Positions 1 through 11,618 of a stretch of DNA of 44,212 bases are shown piece by piece. The translations under genes and the position numbers were made by a program. Origin of the DNA: Cryptomeria japonica (taxonomy: Eukaryota > Streptophyta > Pinopsida > Cupressales > Cupressaceae); NCBI RefSeq assembly GCF_030272615.1, contig NW_026729305.1, forward strand, positions 64,001 to 108,212, given 5' to 3'. The first letter of the stretch is position 1, and each line of letters opens with the position of its first letter. The notes beneath the pieces were generated by a model. It was not told where the DNA came from. It made no database searches and worked only from the letters and a program-made list of their open reading frames with translations.

Positions 1-1488
1 ATGGAAGATGAATTAGATCAGATAGAGAAGAATGAGACTTAGACTTTAGTTCCCTGACCTAAAATAAGAATGTTATTGGAACTAAATGGGTTTTTAGGAA
101 TAAACTGAATGAGGATGGTCAAGTTGTAAGAAAAAAAAAGCTAGATTGGTTTGTAAAGGATATTCTCAAATGGAAGGAATTGATTATGGTGAAACATTTG
201 CACTTGTAGCCAAAATTGAAGCTGTTAGACTATTTCTTGCCTATGCAGCTTATAAGAACCATAAGGTTTATCAAATGGACGTTAAATGTGCATTTTTGAA
301 TGGTTAACTTGAGGAAGAAGTATACATTGAGCAACCTGATGGATTTTCACTGACAGATGATAAAGATATGGTTTACAGATTAAAGAAAGCTTTATATGGA
401 TTGAAACAAGCTCCTAGAGCTTGGTATGCAAGGTTGGATAAATATCTTTTGAAGCTTGGTTTTACTAAAGGCAGCGCTGATAGTAATTTATATTATAAAA
501 TTACTGATAATGATATTTTGATTATTGAAGTATTTGTTGATGATATTATTTTTGGAGGAGAAGATAAATTGTGCATGAAATTTGCTAACAACATGAAGAA
601 TGAATTTGAAATGTCCATGATTGGTGAGATGAAATTTTTCTTAGGTTTTTTAGATTACTCAAACTGACAAAGGCATCTTTATCTGTCAAACTAAGTATCT
701 AAGGGAATTATTGAAGAAGTTTGGTATGGATAATTCCAAACCGGTAAGTACTCCTATGGTGACAAGTGAGAAATTATCTATCAAGGATACTTCTACACTG
801 GTAAATCTGATAAGTTATAAGTCTATGATTGGTGGCTTGCTATATTTAACTTAGACTAGACTGGATATTATGAATGCAGTAAGTATTGTTTCTAGATATC
901 AAATTAATCCTAAAGAAAATCATGAATATGTAGTAAAGAGGATATTCTGATATTTGCAAGGAACAATAGAATTTGGCTTATGGTATTCTAGAAATGATGA
1001 TTTCACTTTATGTTCATATACTGACTCAGATTGGGCAGGAGATACTAATGACATGAAGAGAACCTTCTGGTGGAGCCTTCTTTCTTGGTAAGAAACTGGT
1101 TTCATGGATTAGCAAAAAATAGTCATGCATTTTTTTATCTACTCTAGAAGCTGAATATGTTGCAGCAACAACTAATTGCACTCAAGTCTTGTGGATGAAG
1201 CAAATATTGAAGGATATCAAGGTAAATTGTAGTGAATCGGTAGTTATCTACTATGATAACTTTGCAACTATTGACATGTCTAAGAATCTAGTATTTCACT
1301 CTAAGACTAAGCATATATCAATAAAGTATAACTTTCTGAAGGACAAGGTAGAAGGAAAGGAAGTCAAATTGGTTTATGTGAACACTAAAGAACAGATTAT
1401 AGATATATTTACTAAACCACTGTCTAACGAATCATTTGAGTATTTGAGAGATAGGTTAGGGGTTTCTGCCCCTCCGAAAGAGACTTGA
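1..1488 (+). pseudogene. Copia-1 reverse transcriptase and RNase H, decayed
   Basis: The frame begins with the RVT_2 (copia RT) region: a TKWVFRNK-type block near 85, [12 protein letters not shown] at about 270-305, [16 protein letters not shown] at about 390-435 and the catalytic [11 protein letters not shown] at about 532-560. RNase H follows, with SYTDSDWAG near 1015-1040, and the frame ends with the conserved copia terminus HSKTKHI...VNTKEQI.DIFTKPL at 1300-1420. Stops occur in the first 60 bases, at 305-307, near 850 and near 950. Frameshifts lie near 140, 650, 1055 and 1090. RNA-dependent DNA synthesis and RNA removal in the cytoplasmic particle is the family role; this copy cannot encode it. 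The left end is cut by the window edge. Confidence 0.9.
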
Positions 1489-1819
1489 TTGATGTGGTTT
1501 TTCATTAGTCTGACATGCATTATCAGAGATATTATTCATTCCGGCACTAATGAGTGGTGCAACTACTCAGGGGCAGTAGTCATCTTTAGGATTTAGAGGT
1601 TTACAGTCTTGCTTTGATATTTGTGTCAGATTTTTGACATTGATGTCAAAGGGGGATAGATAGTGATGTGAAAAATAATTTCAGAACTTTACAGGGATAT
1701 CATTCATAGGGGGAGAGTTATTGATATTCAAGAGATTGTTGGTTGTCTTCCACAGGGGGAGACTTGTTTGACATTTTTTGGTACTTAGATGTTTTTCACA
1801 TCTAGTGTTGCCATCAATG
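1489..1819 (+). other. Copia-1 3' untranslated region
   Basis: This lies between the end of RNase H and the polypurine tract and has no open frame of note. It contains several short G-rich runs (for example near 1650, 1710 and 1756), a feature shared with the equivalent part of copia-2 at 10000-10384. Confidence 0.6.
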
Positions 1820-1833
1820 CCAAAGGGGGGGAT
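1820..1833 (+). promoter_or_regulatory. Copia-1 polypurine tract
   Basis: A CAAAGGGGGGGAT run stands immediately before the TGTTGG that opens the LTR. Position and composition fit the plus-strand primer of reverse transcription, and it matches the tract before the copia-2 3' LTR. Confidence 0.8.
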
Positions 1834-3078
1834 TGTTGGCATTATGGATGAATTGATTATGTGTTGTATTGATATCTTGTCATTGATGTCAACACTAGTT
1901 GTTATGGTTGGTTACCGGTAGAAGATCTAGTGTTACCGATAGAAGAGACTATTTGTTGGACACATTTGACATGTTTGGATCAATGGAGTATGTTTGATTT
2001 TATGTGTTACATGATTTTGGATCATGTTTTGGTTAGTTGGTATTGACTTGGTGATCAAATGATATCATACACTCTTGTAAACCCTTACCGACATTGGTTT
2101 AAGGTTTTACCGGTAGAGCTTTTACTGAGGAATCTTGACAGGATGCAGAAGTGGTGTTGGTGCAGCTTCTACATGGATTTCAGGATGTTGAAGATGTTCT
2201 TTGGTCATGCTTCAAACAACTTGAAGACATTTCTTTAGCGTGGTGAACCCAGAATAGGTCTAGTGCCTATCTAGGTTATGGATCGGTATCATGTTAACGT
2301 CTACTCTACATGTTGCCGGGATGTTCTATGGATTGGTTATTGTTGTTTTGGTCTTAAGCCGACATGGCATATCATTGTAATATGGATTTATGTAATGATC
2401 TTATTATAATATGTTTTAGGTGGTCGACCTAATTGGTTAAGGCCTTAGGGTTGGTATAAAATGATGTAAGATCTCATTGTAGATCATGGCATGGGAATGT
2501 GGAATAAGTGCCATGGTCTTGAAATGCAATATCATATGCGAAGGAGATTTGGTCGATCATAGGTGATTGAATTAGGATTAAATAAGAGGTCAAAGGCCTC
2601 CGGTATTGAGCTTAACGGGGCCTGTAATCAGGCATGGTAGATGCTAGCTCTGGTAGTTCATTACTTTGGATTGTTGTCCATTTATCTTGAGCTGGTTATA
2701 ACCTCTATGTAGTCAATGAGACTCTTTTGTAATGAGCAGTGCGCTCTAGGCAGTGTGCCTTCCTGCATGTGCATGCCCCTCATTTTATCACATACTTTCC
2801 GCAGAAGTATCATCTGAATTTAGGTAGGCCTTCCACCGTGGTTTTTCCCTTTTCGATTTTTCCACGTACAAATCATTGTGTTATGTGGTATGGTTGCTTT
2901 GTATTCATTATCTGTTTAATTGTTAAGTTGTATTGTTTATTGATATTTGTTCCTACTGACATTTGTTTCTGCTTTACCGGTACTTAATTTGTTGAAAAGT
3001 TATTAAGTAGATTAATTGATATAATCTATTAACAACTGATTCACCCCCCCCCTCTCATTTGTTCACCGGTTAGCCTCA
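1834..3078 (+). repeat. Copia-1 3' LTR
   Basis: The LTR starts with TGTTGG directly after the polypurine tract and ends in CA after a run of nine to ten C residues. A TATA box (TATAAAAT) at 2456-2463 is followed by GTAAGATCTCA, the same layout as in the copia-2 LTRs. ACCGGTA motifs recur along it (near 1915, 2110, 2978, 3064). No partner LTR is in the window, so its length (about 1245 bp) rests on the terminal dinucleotide and could be a few bases to about 15 bases off. Confidence 0.75.
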
Positions 3079-3419
3079 TAGAAATGACTGAGAAGATAGG
3101 GTGACAAGGTTACATAGAAAAATGAGATTGACTCAAGAGGAAACTAGGGTTAAGTAGCCAATAAGATAAGGCCACAAGGAAAACATCCTCATTTGCATCC
3201 ACCCACCTAAGAGATCAGAGTGCAAAAGAGATCGCTTATAGAAATCAGTGTAGTCAACGATGATGGATAGAGTTCATAGGTTCGATCAAGTCTGGTGATA
3301 TCAGAGTCTAGATGACATGGGTGAGCCGGTAAGTACCTCAAAGCCACTTTGTACATGTTTGCATTTATTATTGTCATTAATGCATTTTAGAGTAAATAAA
3401 CAAAAATGCAAAATCGGTG
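3079..3419. other. Non-coding flank, nothing recognised
   Basis: No open frame, RNA gene or repeat boundary is visible here. It connects the copia-1 LTR to the motif array upstream of the PMD pseudogene. Confidence 0.5.
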
Positions 3420-3690
3420 TTTTCACTAAAAACGTGTCTAGGTTGGTGTCAGGCACGTTTGTGATGGATAATCACGTTTAGGTTGGGTTTAGTCATGTTT
3501 GTGAATGTATTCATGTCTATGTTCAGTACTAATACGTCTATGTACAGAAAACACATTTGTGTCATGATGACACATTTGTGTAGGGCAGTTGCGTGTCTAT
3601 GTTTTTCAGACACGTCTAGGAAAAGAAATCATGTTTAGGTTGATAAAAACCACATCTGCATTGTAAAAATGTGTTTATGTCTAAGGGGGT
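3420..3690 (+). repeat. Degenerate ~20-bp periodic motif array
   Basis: About thirteen variants of a YAYGTYTRKGT-like motif (such as CACGTTTGTGA, CACGTTTAGGT, CATGTCTATGT, CACATTTGTGT) follow one another at roughly 17-21 bp spacing. The intervening bases vary. It lies about 330 bp upstream of the PMD pseudogene. It may be an old leader or terminal array of the unit carrying the PMD frame; that link is inference. Confidence 0.6.
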
Positions 3691-3694
3691 ACAA

Positions 3695-3867
3695 GTCAAC
3701 AATTTTATGATGAACATACACTGTCGATTGGATGAGTTACTGAGAGGATACACTCAAGTAGGTGCCGCAAAGAAGGCAAAATTGAGAGATAGACTAAAAT
3801 TGACAATTTTGTGATGAACATACATTGTCAATTGGATAATCTATTGAGAGGATTCACTCAAGTAGGG
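3695..3867 (+). repeat. Direct repeat pair, ~68 bp units
   Basis: Two diverged copies, 3695-3763 and 3801-3867, share blocks such as ATGAACATACA and GAGAGGATNCACTCAAGTAGG and are offset by about 106 bp. They stand immediately 5' of the PMD pseudogene region. Confidence 0.65.
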
Positions 3868-4020
3868 CCTCTAGATAGAATCATGTGCAATGTGATGAAC
3901 ATATACACTAGGATGCAGTGCCATGTGATAGATATAAGAACTAGGATAGGAGTAGCATTGTGTGATAGATATGAGTACCACTAGGATTGGCATGACTAGT
4001 TTGATTGGATGTAGGAGTAC

Positions 4021-4760
4021 TTGCCCCAGATTGAGTCACAAGAGAGATTCCCTTTGATATAGAGGTTGCAACCAGAGTTGACCTTTGAGGAGCGAGCGAC
4101 TGTCGAGGGTATGGGTTTGAGACATATCATGTATCTGCCCAAGATTTGGTCAAACAGGGGACTACTAACTGCTCTAGCAGAGAGATAGCACTCTGAGGCT
4201 TGTTCATTTCATTTGCTGACTGGTGAGATGTCAGTCACATTAGAGGATGTCTATAGGATTTTGAGGATACCAATCCATGGAAAGCTTGTGTTGTATGACA
4301 GAGAGGGAGATAGGGATGCACTGAGATGAGGTTTTGGAGACCAAGAGCTGGAGATGAGATTAGGTCATGTCAGCAAGGATGTAATTCTAGCTACTAGACA
4401 TAGACTACCGGTAGTAGTCAGAGGAGTGATTAGTGGGTACCCATGTCCAGACATGGTGACACGGGGTATGGCTATTGGCTGGGGGTGGACTCAGGAGATA
4501 TTGGTGACACAACATAATAGATATGCATGGGGCTTGCATGAACTTGCACATTTGTATCATGAGCTTCACCAGTTTGTGTATCTTGGTGGTTGTGGGGTTA
4601 CTCTATTGTAGGTGTGGTCGTATGATCATATTGTAGTGACGAGACCAGTACACTTTAGAGGGAGAGGACATGGATAGTGTTATGCTCACTTGTATAGTAT
4701 GATCACTTTACAACCACATATTGGGAAGGTGGACTATTGGAGACGGGTGATAGACACCTT
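4021..4760 (+). pseudogene. Plant mobile domain (PMD, aminotransferase-like) pseudogene
   Basis: One forward frame reads through the region with a block GLRHIMYLPKIW near 4110, then FHLLTGEMSVTLEDVYRIL near 4210-4265 and VWSYDHIVVTRPV near 4612-4650. This order (a tryptophan-containing helix, HLxTGEMxxTLxDVxxIL, WxYxHIxxxRP) is characteristic of the plant mobile domain found in MAIN/MAIL-type proteins and many plant transposons. In-frame stops occur near 4060, 4186, 4327, 4609 and 4675. The frame ends where copia-2 inserted at 4761. Weak similarity may resume just after 11466, but I could not confirm an in-frame continuation. It is either a transposon-borne PMD or a decayed host paralogue; the former is more likely given the setting. 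Confidence 0.7.
4756..4760 (+). repeat. Copia-2 target site duplication, left
   Basis: ACCTT precedes the 5' LTR; the right-hand partner at 11462-11466 is ACATT, four of five bases identical. Confidence 0.6.
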
Positions 4761-5832
4761 TGTTGGTATTATGGATGTGTTGCATTGCTTTTGTCATTGA
4801 TGTCAACACTTATCAGCACCTATTTTTCTGGAGATCTTTGGTTATGTTCACCGGCATGTTCAGTGACTTATGCACAGTCACTGGTATATGGTTCACCAGC
4901 AGGCTATATTGTTCACTGGCACAGAGGATGACTTGTTATCATTTGGAGATTACTTGGTTATGTCGAAGACATGGTTTGGACACTTGGTTTTGGTGATTTG
5001 GTTATTTCTCTAATCAAGTTGGCATATTTGTTGTTACCAACAAATTGGTCTAGGTTATGGACCGACATGTGTTATCTATTACAGATCAACACGACACATT
5101 ATGGAGATGATTTATTGATTGGTTATTATTGTAAATGCATTGAGCTGACATGATGCATCACATATTGATTCATTTATAATTGATTTAATTATAATATTTT
5201 TAGTGAGCCGACATACATATTTGGTCTTAGGTTTTGGTATATATGTAAGATCTCAATTTAACATGATATAGAGGATAGGAGATGAAATAAGGTTGTCATA
5301 TTCAGTATATGCGAATATAAGTAGAGCTACTCATGCAAACATCATTTGAAGATTAAAGGAAGGTTTGAAGGAGATAATCAGAGCTTAATTGGTACTGAAT
5401 CCAGCATATGAAGATGCTATTTTGAGCAGTACATTATCTAGGATTTAACCATCCTATTGTAGTCAATGTGACTCTTATTTTGTGATTGAGCAATGAGCTC
5501 TAGGCAGTTGGCCTTTCTGCATGTGCAGACCCCATTTTTACACACATACTATCTGCAGTAGTATCATCTGATTGTGGGTAAGGTTTCCCACCGTGGTTTT
5601 CCCCTTACAGGGTTTCCACGTACAAACATCTATTTTATGTGTTGTGGATGTTATTTCTCATTCTGTTTCATGCATTAAGCTTCACCAGTATTGTTATTAA
5701 CTATTAAACTGTCAACCGACATTAAGTTTGGTTTACCGGTATTATGCATCAAGTTTGATTAAGTTATATTTGAGTTGAAATTAATAGACAACTGATTCAC
5801 CCCCCCCTCTTAGTTGCCTCTAGGTCCTACCA
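4761..5832 (+). repeat. Copia-2 5' LTR
   Basis: It pairs with 10398-11461. A TATA-like TATATATG lies at about 5238, just before GTAAGATCTCA, and would set the start of the element transcript. The LTR ends with a C-run and GGTCCTACCA, two bases before the primer site. A short tract around 4890-4925 has no counterpart in the 3' LTR. Confidence 0.92.
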
Positions 5833-5834
5833 AT

Positions 5835-5847
5835 TGGTATCAGAGCC
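5835..5847 (+). promoter_or_regulatory. Copia-2 primer binding site (tRNA-iMet)
   Basis: TGGTATCAGAGCC stands two bases after the LTR and is complementary to the 3' end of plant initiator methionine tRNA, the usual primer of copia reverse transcription. Confidence 0.92.
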
Positions 5848-5889
5848 AAGTCCTCTTTTTGCAGAAGTTTAACAACTTGAGGAAATTCT

Positions 5890-6745
5890 ATGGCAACTAA
5901 CTATTTCAGGAAGGATAGTCTGAAACTTGATGGAACTAACTATGGTATATGGAAGGTAAGAATGGAGACACATCTGAATTGCATTGGAAGAGACATATGA
6001 GATGTTACAAAGAATGGTTATGCTAGTCCTACATAGAGTTAACCTAATCCACCAAACTTGGCTAAAGATCAGGAGAATGATTGCAAAGCAAGAGAACCAC
6101 TTTTGAGCACATTGTCAGATCATCAAATCATGGGATTATCAGACCAATCTACTAATAAAGCTATTTGGGATAAATTGGAGACTTTGAATGAAGGTGATAC
6201 CACTGTCAAAATTCCAAAACTAGAATGCTTTCGGGTCAGGTATGAAAATCTGAAAATGGAAGAAGATGAAAGAATTTCTACTTTTATGGAAAGAGTTAAT
6301 GAAATTGTTTTGGGTATACAATGTTGTGGAGGATCCTTAAGTGAAGATGAGATTGTTTCTAAAGTTTTAAGAGTATTTCCACTAGCATACAAAGTGAAAG
6401 TAATTGCTATCAATGAATTAAGAAAAATGCCTAATACATCAGTATCTAGAGATACATTGGTTGGAAAACTTTCAGCTTTTGAGCTTGAGGAATTTGGTCT
6501 TGTTACTACAATTAAAATAGTTTTATCTTTTAAAGCATCATCATCTAAGAAATCTGATTGGAAAGCACTTTATGCAAAAGAACTTGAAGACATCAGAAGA
6601 GAAAATGAAGAACTTGAAGAGCTTGAAGCACTATTTGTAAGAAAAATGACTAAAGGTCCAGTTGGAAGTACGTATGAAGGTAAAGCACCATTTGAATATT
6701 TTAATTGAAATAAAATTGGTCATATGGCATCTATATGTCTGGATA
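5890..6745 (+). pseudogene. Copia-2 gag, broken
   Basis: The ATG at 5890 opens MATNYFRKDSLKLDGTNYGIW, the typical copia gag start, and the UBN2-like capsid region runs to about 6500. A charged Glu/Lys-rich stretch follows (6540-6650), then the zinc-knuckle segment at about 6691-6741. In-frame stops are TGA at 5998, TAG at 6034, TAA at 6040 and TGA at 6706. In the knuckle the first Cys has become Tyr and the second position is the TGA at 6706, leaving KIGHM.SIC. A frameshift follows directly after the knuckle. Gag normally forms the cytoplasmic particle and packages element RNA. Confidence 0.88.
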
Positions 6746-6799
6746 GACATGCAAGATTGAGAGAAGAACTAAAAGAACATATAAGCCTAACCCTGAATA

Positions 6800-9700
6800 T
6801 CAGAGATACAAATTTAAGAAGAATACAGACAAATCATGTTACTATGTTGATGAAGGAGTTACTGATGATTCTGATGAGGAACCAACAGACAATGGATGGG
6901 CTTTTGTTGCAATAATAGAAGATCAACCAACAACTACTATACAATCGATAGAGCAGGCCCTGGCAGCTAAAATTGAAGAAAAGGATGAATGGATCATTGA
7001 TTCTAGATGTTCACTTCATATGACTGGTGATAAAAGTAAATTCTTAACTTTTCAGGAATACAATGGAGGTCTAGTAAGATTTGGGGATGATAAAGCTTGT
7101 TTGATCAGACGAAAAGGTACTATATCTTTTGATGGTAAGCACAGTACTGACAACCTTTATTATGTTGAAGGTTTGAAAGCATAATCTTTTGAGTGTTGGT
7201 CAATTAGTTGAAAAAGGATTTCAGTTACAATTCAAGAATGGTAAATGCAAAATCATGAATAGAATTGGTTTGGAAATTGCAACTGGTAATCATGACTAGA
7301 GGTAATATCTTTCACTTGAATAACAATGAGAAGACATGCTTGATTGCACATATTGATGAAAGTTGGTTATGGCATAAGAGACTTTGTCATATGAATTTTG
7401 ATTGCATTGTAAAGATCAGTACAACTAAGGCAGTAAGGGATTTACCTAAGATTGTAAACCCTCACAATCCAGTATGTAAGGAATGTCAACTGGGAAAGCA
7501 AGTTAGAACAACTTTCAAGAGTATTCAAGAGAAATCCAATAACGTTCTTGATTTAATTCATACTGACTTATGTGGTCTGGCAAGAACTAGAAGTCTATAA
7601 GGAGATAGATATTTTATGCTAATCATTGATGATTACTCTAGAATGTGTTGGGTTACTTTTCTCAGAGATAAATTAGAAGATTTTGAGAAATTCAAACTAT
7701 TCAAGGCAATGGTAGAGAATGAAATCAGTAAGAAAATCAAAATTTTAAGATCAGATCAAGGAGGTGAATTCACATATAAAGAATTTAATACATTCTGTGA
7801 AGTGAATGGAATCAGAAGATAGCTATCAACACCTTAGACACCCCAGCAGAATGGAGTTGTGGAAAGGAAGAAGAAAACTATTCTGGATGCAACTAGAAGC
7901 ATGATATCAGAAGCAAACCTACCTCATGTATATTGGAGAGAAGCTGTGAATACAATGGTTTACACATTCAACAAAGTTCACATCAAAGGTGAAACTGGTA
8001 AGACCCCTCATGAACTATGGTTTGGTAATACTCCTACTCTTAAACATTTCAGAATATTTGGAAGCAAATGTTATATTAGCAGAGATGAGTATATTGGTAA
8101 ATTTGATCCTAGAAGTGATGAAGGAATATTTCTTGGTTATTCATCTAAGAGCAAGGCATACATATGTTTTAAAAAAAGATTGCAGAAAATCATTAAGAGT
8201 GCAAATGTGAAGATTGATGAACACTTTAGAAGAGATTCAAGGTCTATGGACTCTGAACCGATAGTTGAGATAATCACAAATGAACCTATACATAATGAAC
8301 CGATACAAAATGTTGATCCAGTCACACCGGCATCATCAGAGAATTCCATAGTGACTGAAGAACAACAACAAGTGAATACACCCAGGTATGTAAGATTGAA
8401 TCACTCTGAAATTCAGATAATTGGGAATAAGTATCAAGGAGTTATGACAAGAGGAAGACTAGCAAATGAAGAGGTATGTTTAATTTCTCAAACTGAACCA
8501 GCATCATTTAATGAGGCATGTGAAGATAAACATTGGATTACAGCTATGGAAGATGAATTGGAATAAACTGAAAAGAATAACAGATGGACATTGGTTCCCC
8601 AGTCTAAAAACAAAAATGTAATTGGAACTAAATGGGTATTTAGAAATAAAATTAATGAAGATGGTAAGGTAATCAGAAACAAAGCAAGCTTAGTGTGTAA
8701 GGGATATTCACAGAAAGAGGGAATTGATTATAATGAAACCTTTGCACCGATAGCTAGAATTAAGGCAGTCAGACTATTCCTAGTATTTGAAGCACACAAG
8801 AACTATAAAGTATATCAAATGGATGTTAAATGTGCATTTCTAAATGCTGATCTTGAAGAGGAAGTTTACATTGAACAACCTGATGGATTTTCTTTGAGAA
8901 ATGACAAAGATATGGTTTGCAGGTTAAGGAAAGCTTTATATGGATTGAAGCAAGCTCCTAGAGCTTGGTATGCTAGATTGGACAAATATATTTTGAAGCT
9001 TGGTTACAATAAAGGTAATGCTAACAACAACTTATATTTCAAAGTGACTAATGATGACATCTTGGTTATTGAAGTTTTTGTTGATGATATAATTTTTGGA
9101 GGAGAAGATGGATTGTGTAAAGACTTTTCTAATAAGATGCAGGAAGAATTTGAAATGTCTATGATTGGGGAGATAAAATTCTTTTTAAGATTGAAGATTT
9201 CACAAACTGATAAAGGTATATTCATATGTCAATCAAAGTACTTGAAGGAACTACTAAAGAATTTTGGTATGGAAAACTCTAAACCGGTAAGCACTCCTAT
9301 GACTACAACTGATAAACTATCAATGAAGGATGATTCAACACCTATTAATATAACAAGATATAAATCTATGATTGGAGGTTTACTGTATTTGACACAAACA
9401 AGACTTGATATTATGAATGCAGTATTTATTGTTTCAAGATTTCAGAGTAATCCTAAGGAAAATCATTAATCAGCAGTGAAAAGGATTTTTTGGTATCTAC
9501 AAGGCACAACAAATCTTGGTTTATGGTATCCTAAAGATGAATTTTTTTATTTATGTGCATACACCGATGCTAATTGGGCAGGAAATGTAGATTATAGAAA
9601 GAGCACCACTGGCGGAGCATTCTTTCTTGGTAGCAGATTGATTTCATGGTTGAGCAAGAAACAGAGTTGTACATCATTATCAACAGTAGAATCAGAATAT

Positions 9701-9999
9701 GTTGCAACAACAACTAATTGTACTCAAGTATTATGGATTAAACAAAAATGCTGAAGGACATAAAGGTAAAATGAAAAGAACCTATAATTATTTACTGTGA
9801 TAATATGGTAGCAATTGATATATCTAAGAATCTAGTATTTCACTCCAAAACTAAACATGTTTCTATAAAATTCAATTTTCTGAAAGAGAATGTTGAAGCA
9901 AAAGAAGTGAAAATAGTTTATGTGAATACTAAAGAGCAAACTGCAGATATCTTTACTAAGCCTTTTCCTAAGGAAACTTTTGAATATCTCAAAGAGTAG
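6800..9999 (+). pseudogene. Copia-2 pol: protease, integrase, RT, RNase H, broken
   Basis: Domains in order: protease with WIIDSRCSLHMTGD at about 6990-7028, where the catalytic DSG has become DSR; GAG-pre-integrase with the HHCC finger (HKRLCH...CKECQ, 7372-7494); integrase core with Asp at 7565, Asp at 7754 and Glu at 7862 (D-D-35-E spacing kept); RT with [12 protein letters not shown] (8811-8846) and FVDD at 9077-9088; RNase H with YTDANWAG near 9562; and the terminal DIFTKPF near 9950. From about 7310 to 9745 a single frame holds, with stops at 7598, 7820, 7835, 8564 and 9467. Small indels fall near 7180 and 7270-7310, and one extra A in an A-run near 9745 shifts the RNase H tail. RT and integrase catalytic residues are otherwise intact. 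Confidence 0.93.
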
Positions 10000-10384
10000 C
10001 TTGGGGTTATACCCTCACCGGTAGAGACTTAGACAGTTTGAGAATGGCATTAGACCGACATAATTTAGAGAGAAACCTTTTTTTGGATTTGATGGAGGAG
10101 AGCTACTTCTCAGGGGGAGTAGTTGATATTTGTAATTAGTTTTATGAATTGGTTGTATCTGGTTTTTTTATTGCTTTGTCATTTGATGTCAAATGGGGAG
10201 AGATATCTATGGAAAAACACATTACCTTTTGAAAGATTATTCATAGGGGGAGAGATTGTTACTCTCTGCATCTGTATTTTGATTTCTAGTAATTGATCTC
10301 TTTGGGAGATTGTTGATTTTTAGTTTATTGGCATTTCTGCTTTGGTACTTAGATGGTTTTTCCATATTGTGTTGCCATCAATGC
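10000..10384 (+). other. Copia-2 3' untranslated region
   Basis: Non-coding sequence lies between the end of RNase H and the polypurine tract. G-rich runs near 10112, 10195 and 10245 resemble secondary polypurine tracts, as in copia-1. Confidence 0.6.
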
Positions 10385-10396
10385 AAAAGGGGGAGA
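10385..10396 (+). promoter_or_regulatory. Copia-2 polypurine tract
   Basis: AAAAGGGGGAGA stands two bases before the 3' LTR, in the position of the plus-strand DNA primer. Confidence 0.85.
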
Positions 10397-10397
10397 T

Positions 10398-11461
10398 TGT
10401 TGGTATTATGGATGTGTTGCATTGGTTTTGTCATTGATGTCAACACTTGTCAACACTTATCAACACCTATCTTTTTGGAGATCTTTGGTTATGTTCACCG
10501 ACATGTTCAGTGACTTATGCACAGTCACCGGTATCTGGTTCACCGACACAGAGGATGACTTTCTATCATCTGGAGATTACTTGGTTATGTCAAAGACATG
10601 GTTTGGACACTTGGTTTTGGTGATTTGGTTATTGGTCTAATCGAGTTGGCATATTTGATGTTACCAGCAAATTGGTCTAGGTTATGGACCGGCATGCGTT
10701 ATCTATTCCAGATCAACACGACACATTATGGATATGATTTACTGATTGGTTATTATTGTAAATGCATTGAGCCAACATGATGCATCACATAATGATTCAT
10801 TTATAATTGATTTAATTGTAATATTCTTAGTGATCTGACCTACACATTTGGTCTTAGGTTTTGGTATATATGTAAGATCTCAATTTAACTTGATATAGAG
10901 GATAGGAGATGAAATAAGGTTGTGATATTCGGTATATGTGAATATAAGAAGAGATACTCATGCATACATCATTTGAAGAATAAAGCAAGGTTTGAAGGAG
11001 ATAATCAGAGCTTAATCGGTACTGAATCCAGCATATGAAGATTCTATTTTGAGCAGTACATTATCTAGGATTTAACCATCCTATTGTAGTTAGTGTGACT
11101 CTTATTTTGTGATTGAGCAGTGAGCTCTAGGCAGTTGGCCTTTTTGCATGTGCAGACCCCATTTATACACACATACTATCTACAGTAGTATCATCTAATT
11201 ATGGGTAAGGTTTCCCATCGTGGTTTTTCTCCTTACAACGGTTGCCACATATAAATATCTATGTTATGTGTTGTGGATGTTATTTCTCTTTCTATTTCAT
11301 GCATTAAGCTTCACCGGTATTGTTATTAACTGTTAAACTGTCAACCAACATTAAGTTTGGTTTACAGGTATTATGCATAAAGTTTGATTAAGTTATATTT
11401 GGGTTGAAATTAATAGACAACCGATTCACCCCCCACTCTCAGTTGCCTCCGGGTCCTAACA
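10398..11461 (+). repeat. Copia-2 3' LTR
   Basis: It pairs with 4761-5832 over its whole length, beginning TGTTGGTATTATGGATGTG and ending GGTCCTAACA. Compared with the 5' copy it has substitutions and short indels throughout, including a short extra CAACACTTAT block near 10450. Confidence 0.92.
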
Positions 11462-11466
11462 ACATT
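11462..11466 (+). repeat. Copia-2 target site duplication, right
   Basis: ACATT, partner of ACCTT at 4756-4760. Confidence 0.6.
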
Positions 11467-11532
11467 TGGGTGATTTTTTAGCCATATATGATATTGACAT
11501 CATTGTATCATGACACTTATTATTATTTGTTG

Positions 11533-11534
<2 letters not shown>

Positions 11535-11614
<80 letters not shown>
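11535..11614. repeat. (AT)n microsatellite, ~80 bp
   Basis: Pure AT dinucleotide repeat. Confidence 0.98.

Positions 11615-11618
<4 letters not shown>

Larger units (their letters stand above)
1..3078 (+). mobile_element. Ty1/copia retrotransposon, 3' part (copia-1)
   Basis: The window opens inside the reverse transcriptase of a copia element, continues through RNase H, an untranslated stretch and a polypurine tract, and ends in one LTR. The 5' LTR, gag, protease and integrase lie outside the window. It belongs to the same broad group as copia-2, because the proteins, the LTR start (TGTTGG), the C-rich LTR end and the region around the TATA box are recognisably alike; the LTR bodies differ enough to call it a different family or subfamily. 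The coding part has several stops and frameshifts, so it is an old, inactive copy. The right boundary (3064-3078) is set from the final CA after the C-rich tract and is approximate. Confidence 0.85.
4761..11461 (+). mobile_element. Full-length Ty1/copia retrotransposon (copia-2)
   Basis: The element is about 6.7 kb with this order: 5' LTR, tRNA-iMet primer site, gag, protease, integrase, RT, RNase H, polypurine tract, 3' LTR. Integrase before RT is the diagnostic copia order. Both LTRs start TGTTGG and end CA, and a near-perfect 5-bp target duplication flanks them. Multiple stops and several one-base frameshifts make it non-autonomous now. It sits inside the PMD pseudogene. Its LTRs have diverged visibly more from each other than those of the chromovirus, so it is the older insertion of the two. 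Confidence 0.93.

Noticed and set aside
5890-9999. Endogenous pararetrovirus origin for the RT-containing regions
   Set aside because: LTRs, target duplications and integrase domains show LTR retrotransposons; no movement protein or viral coat motifs are present.
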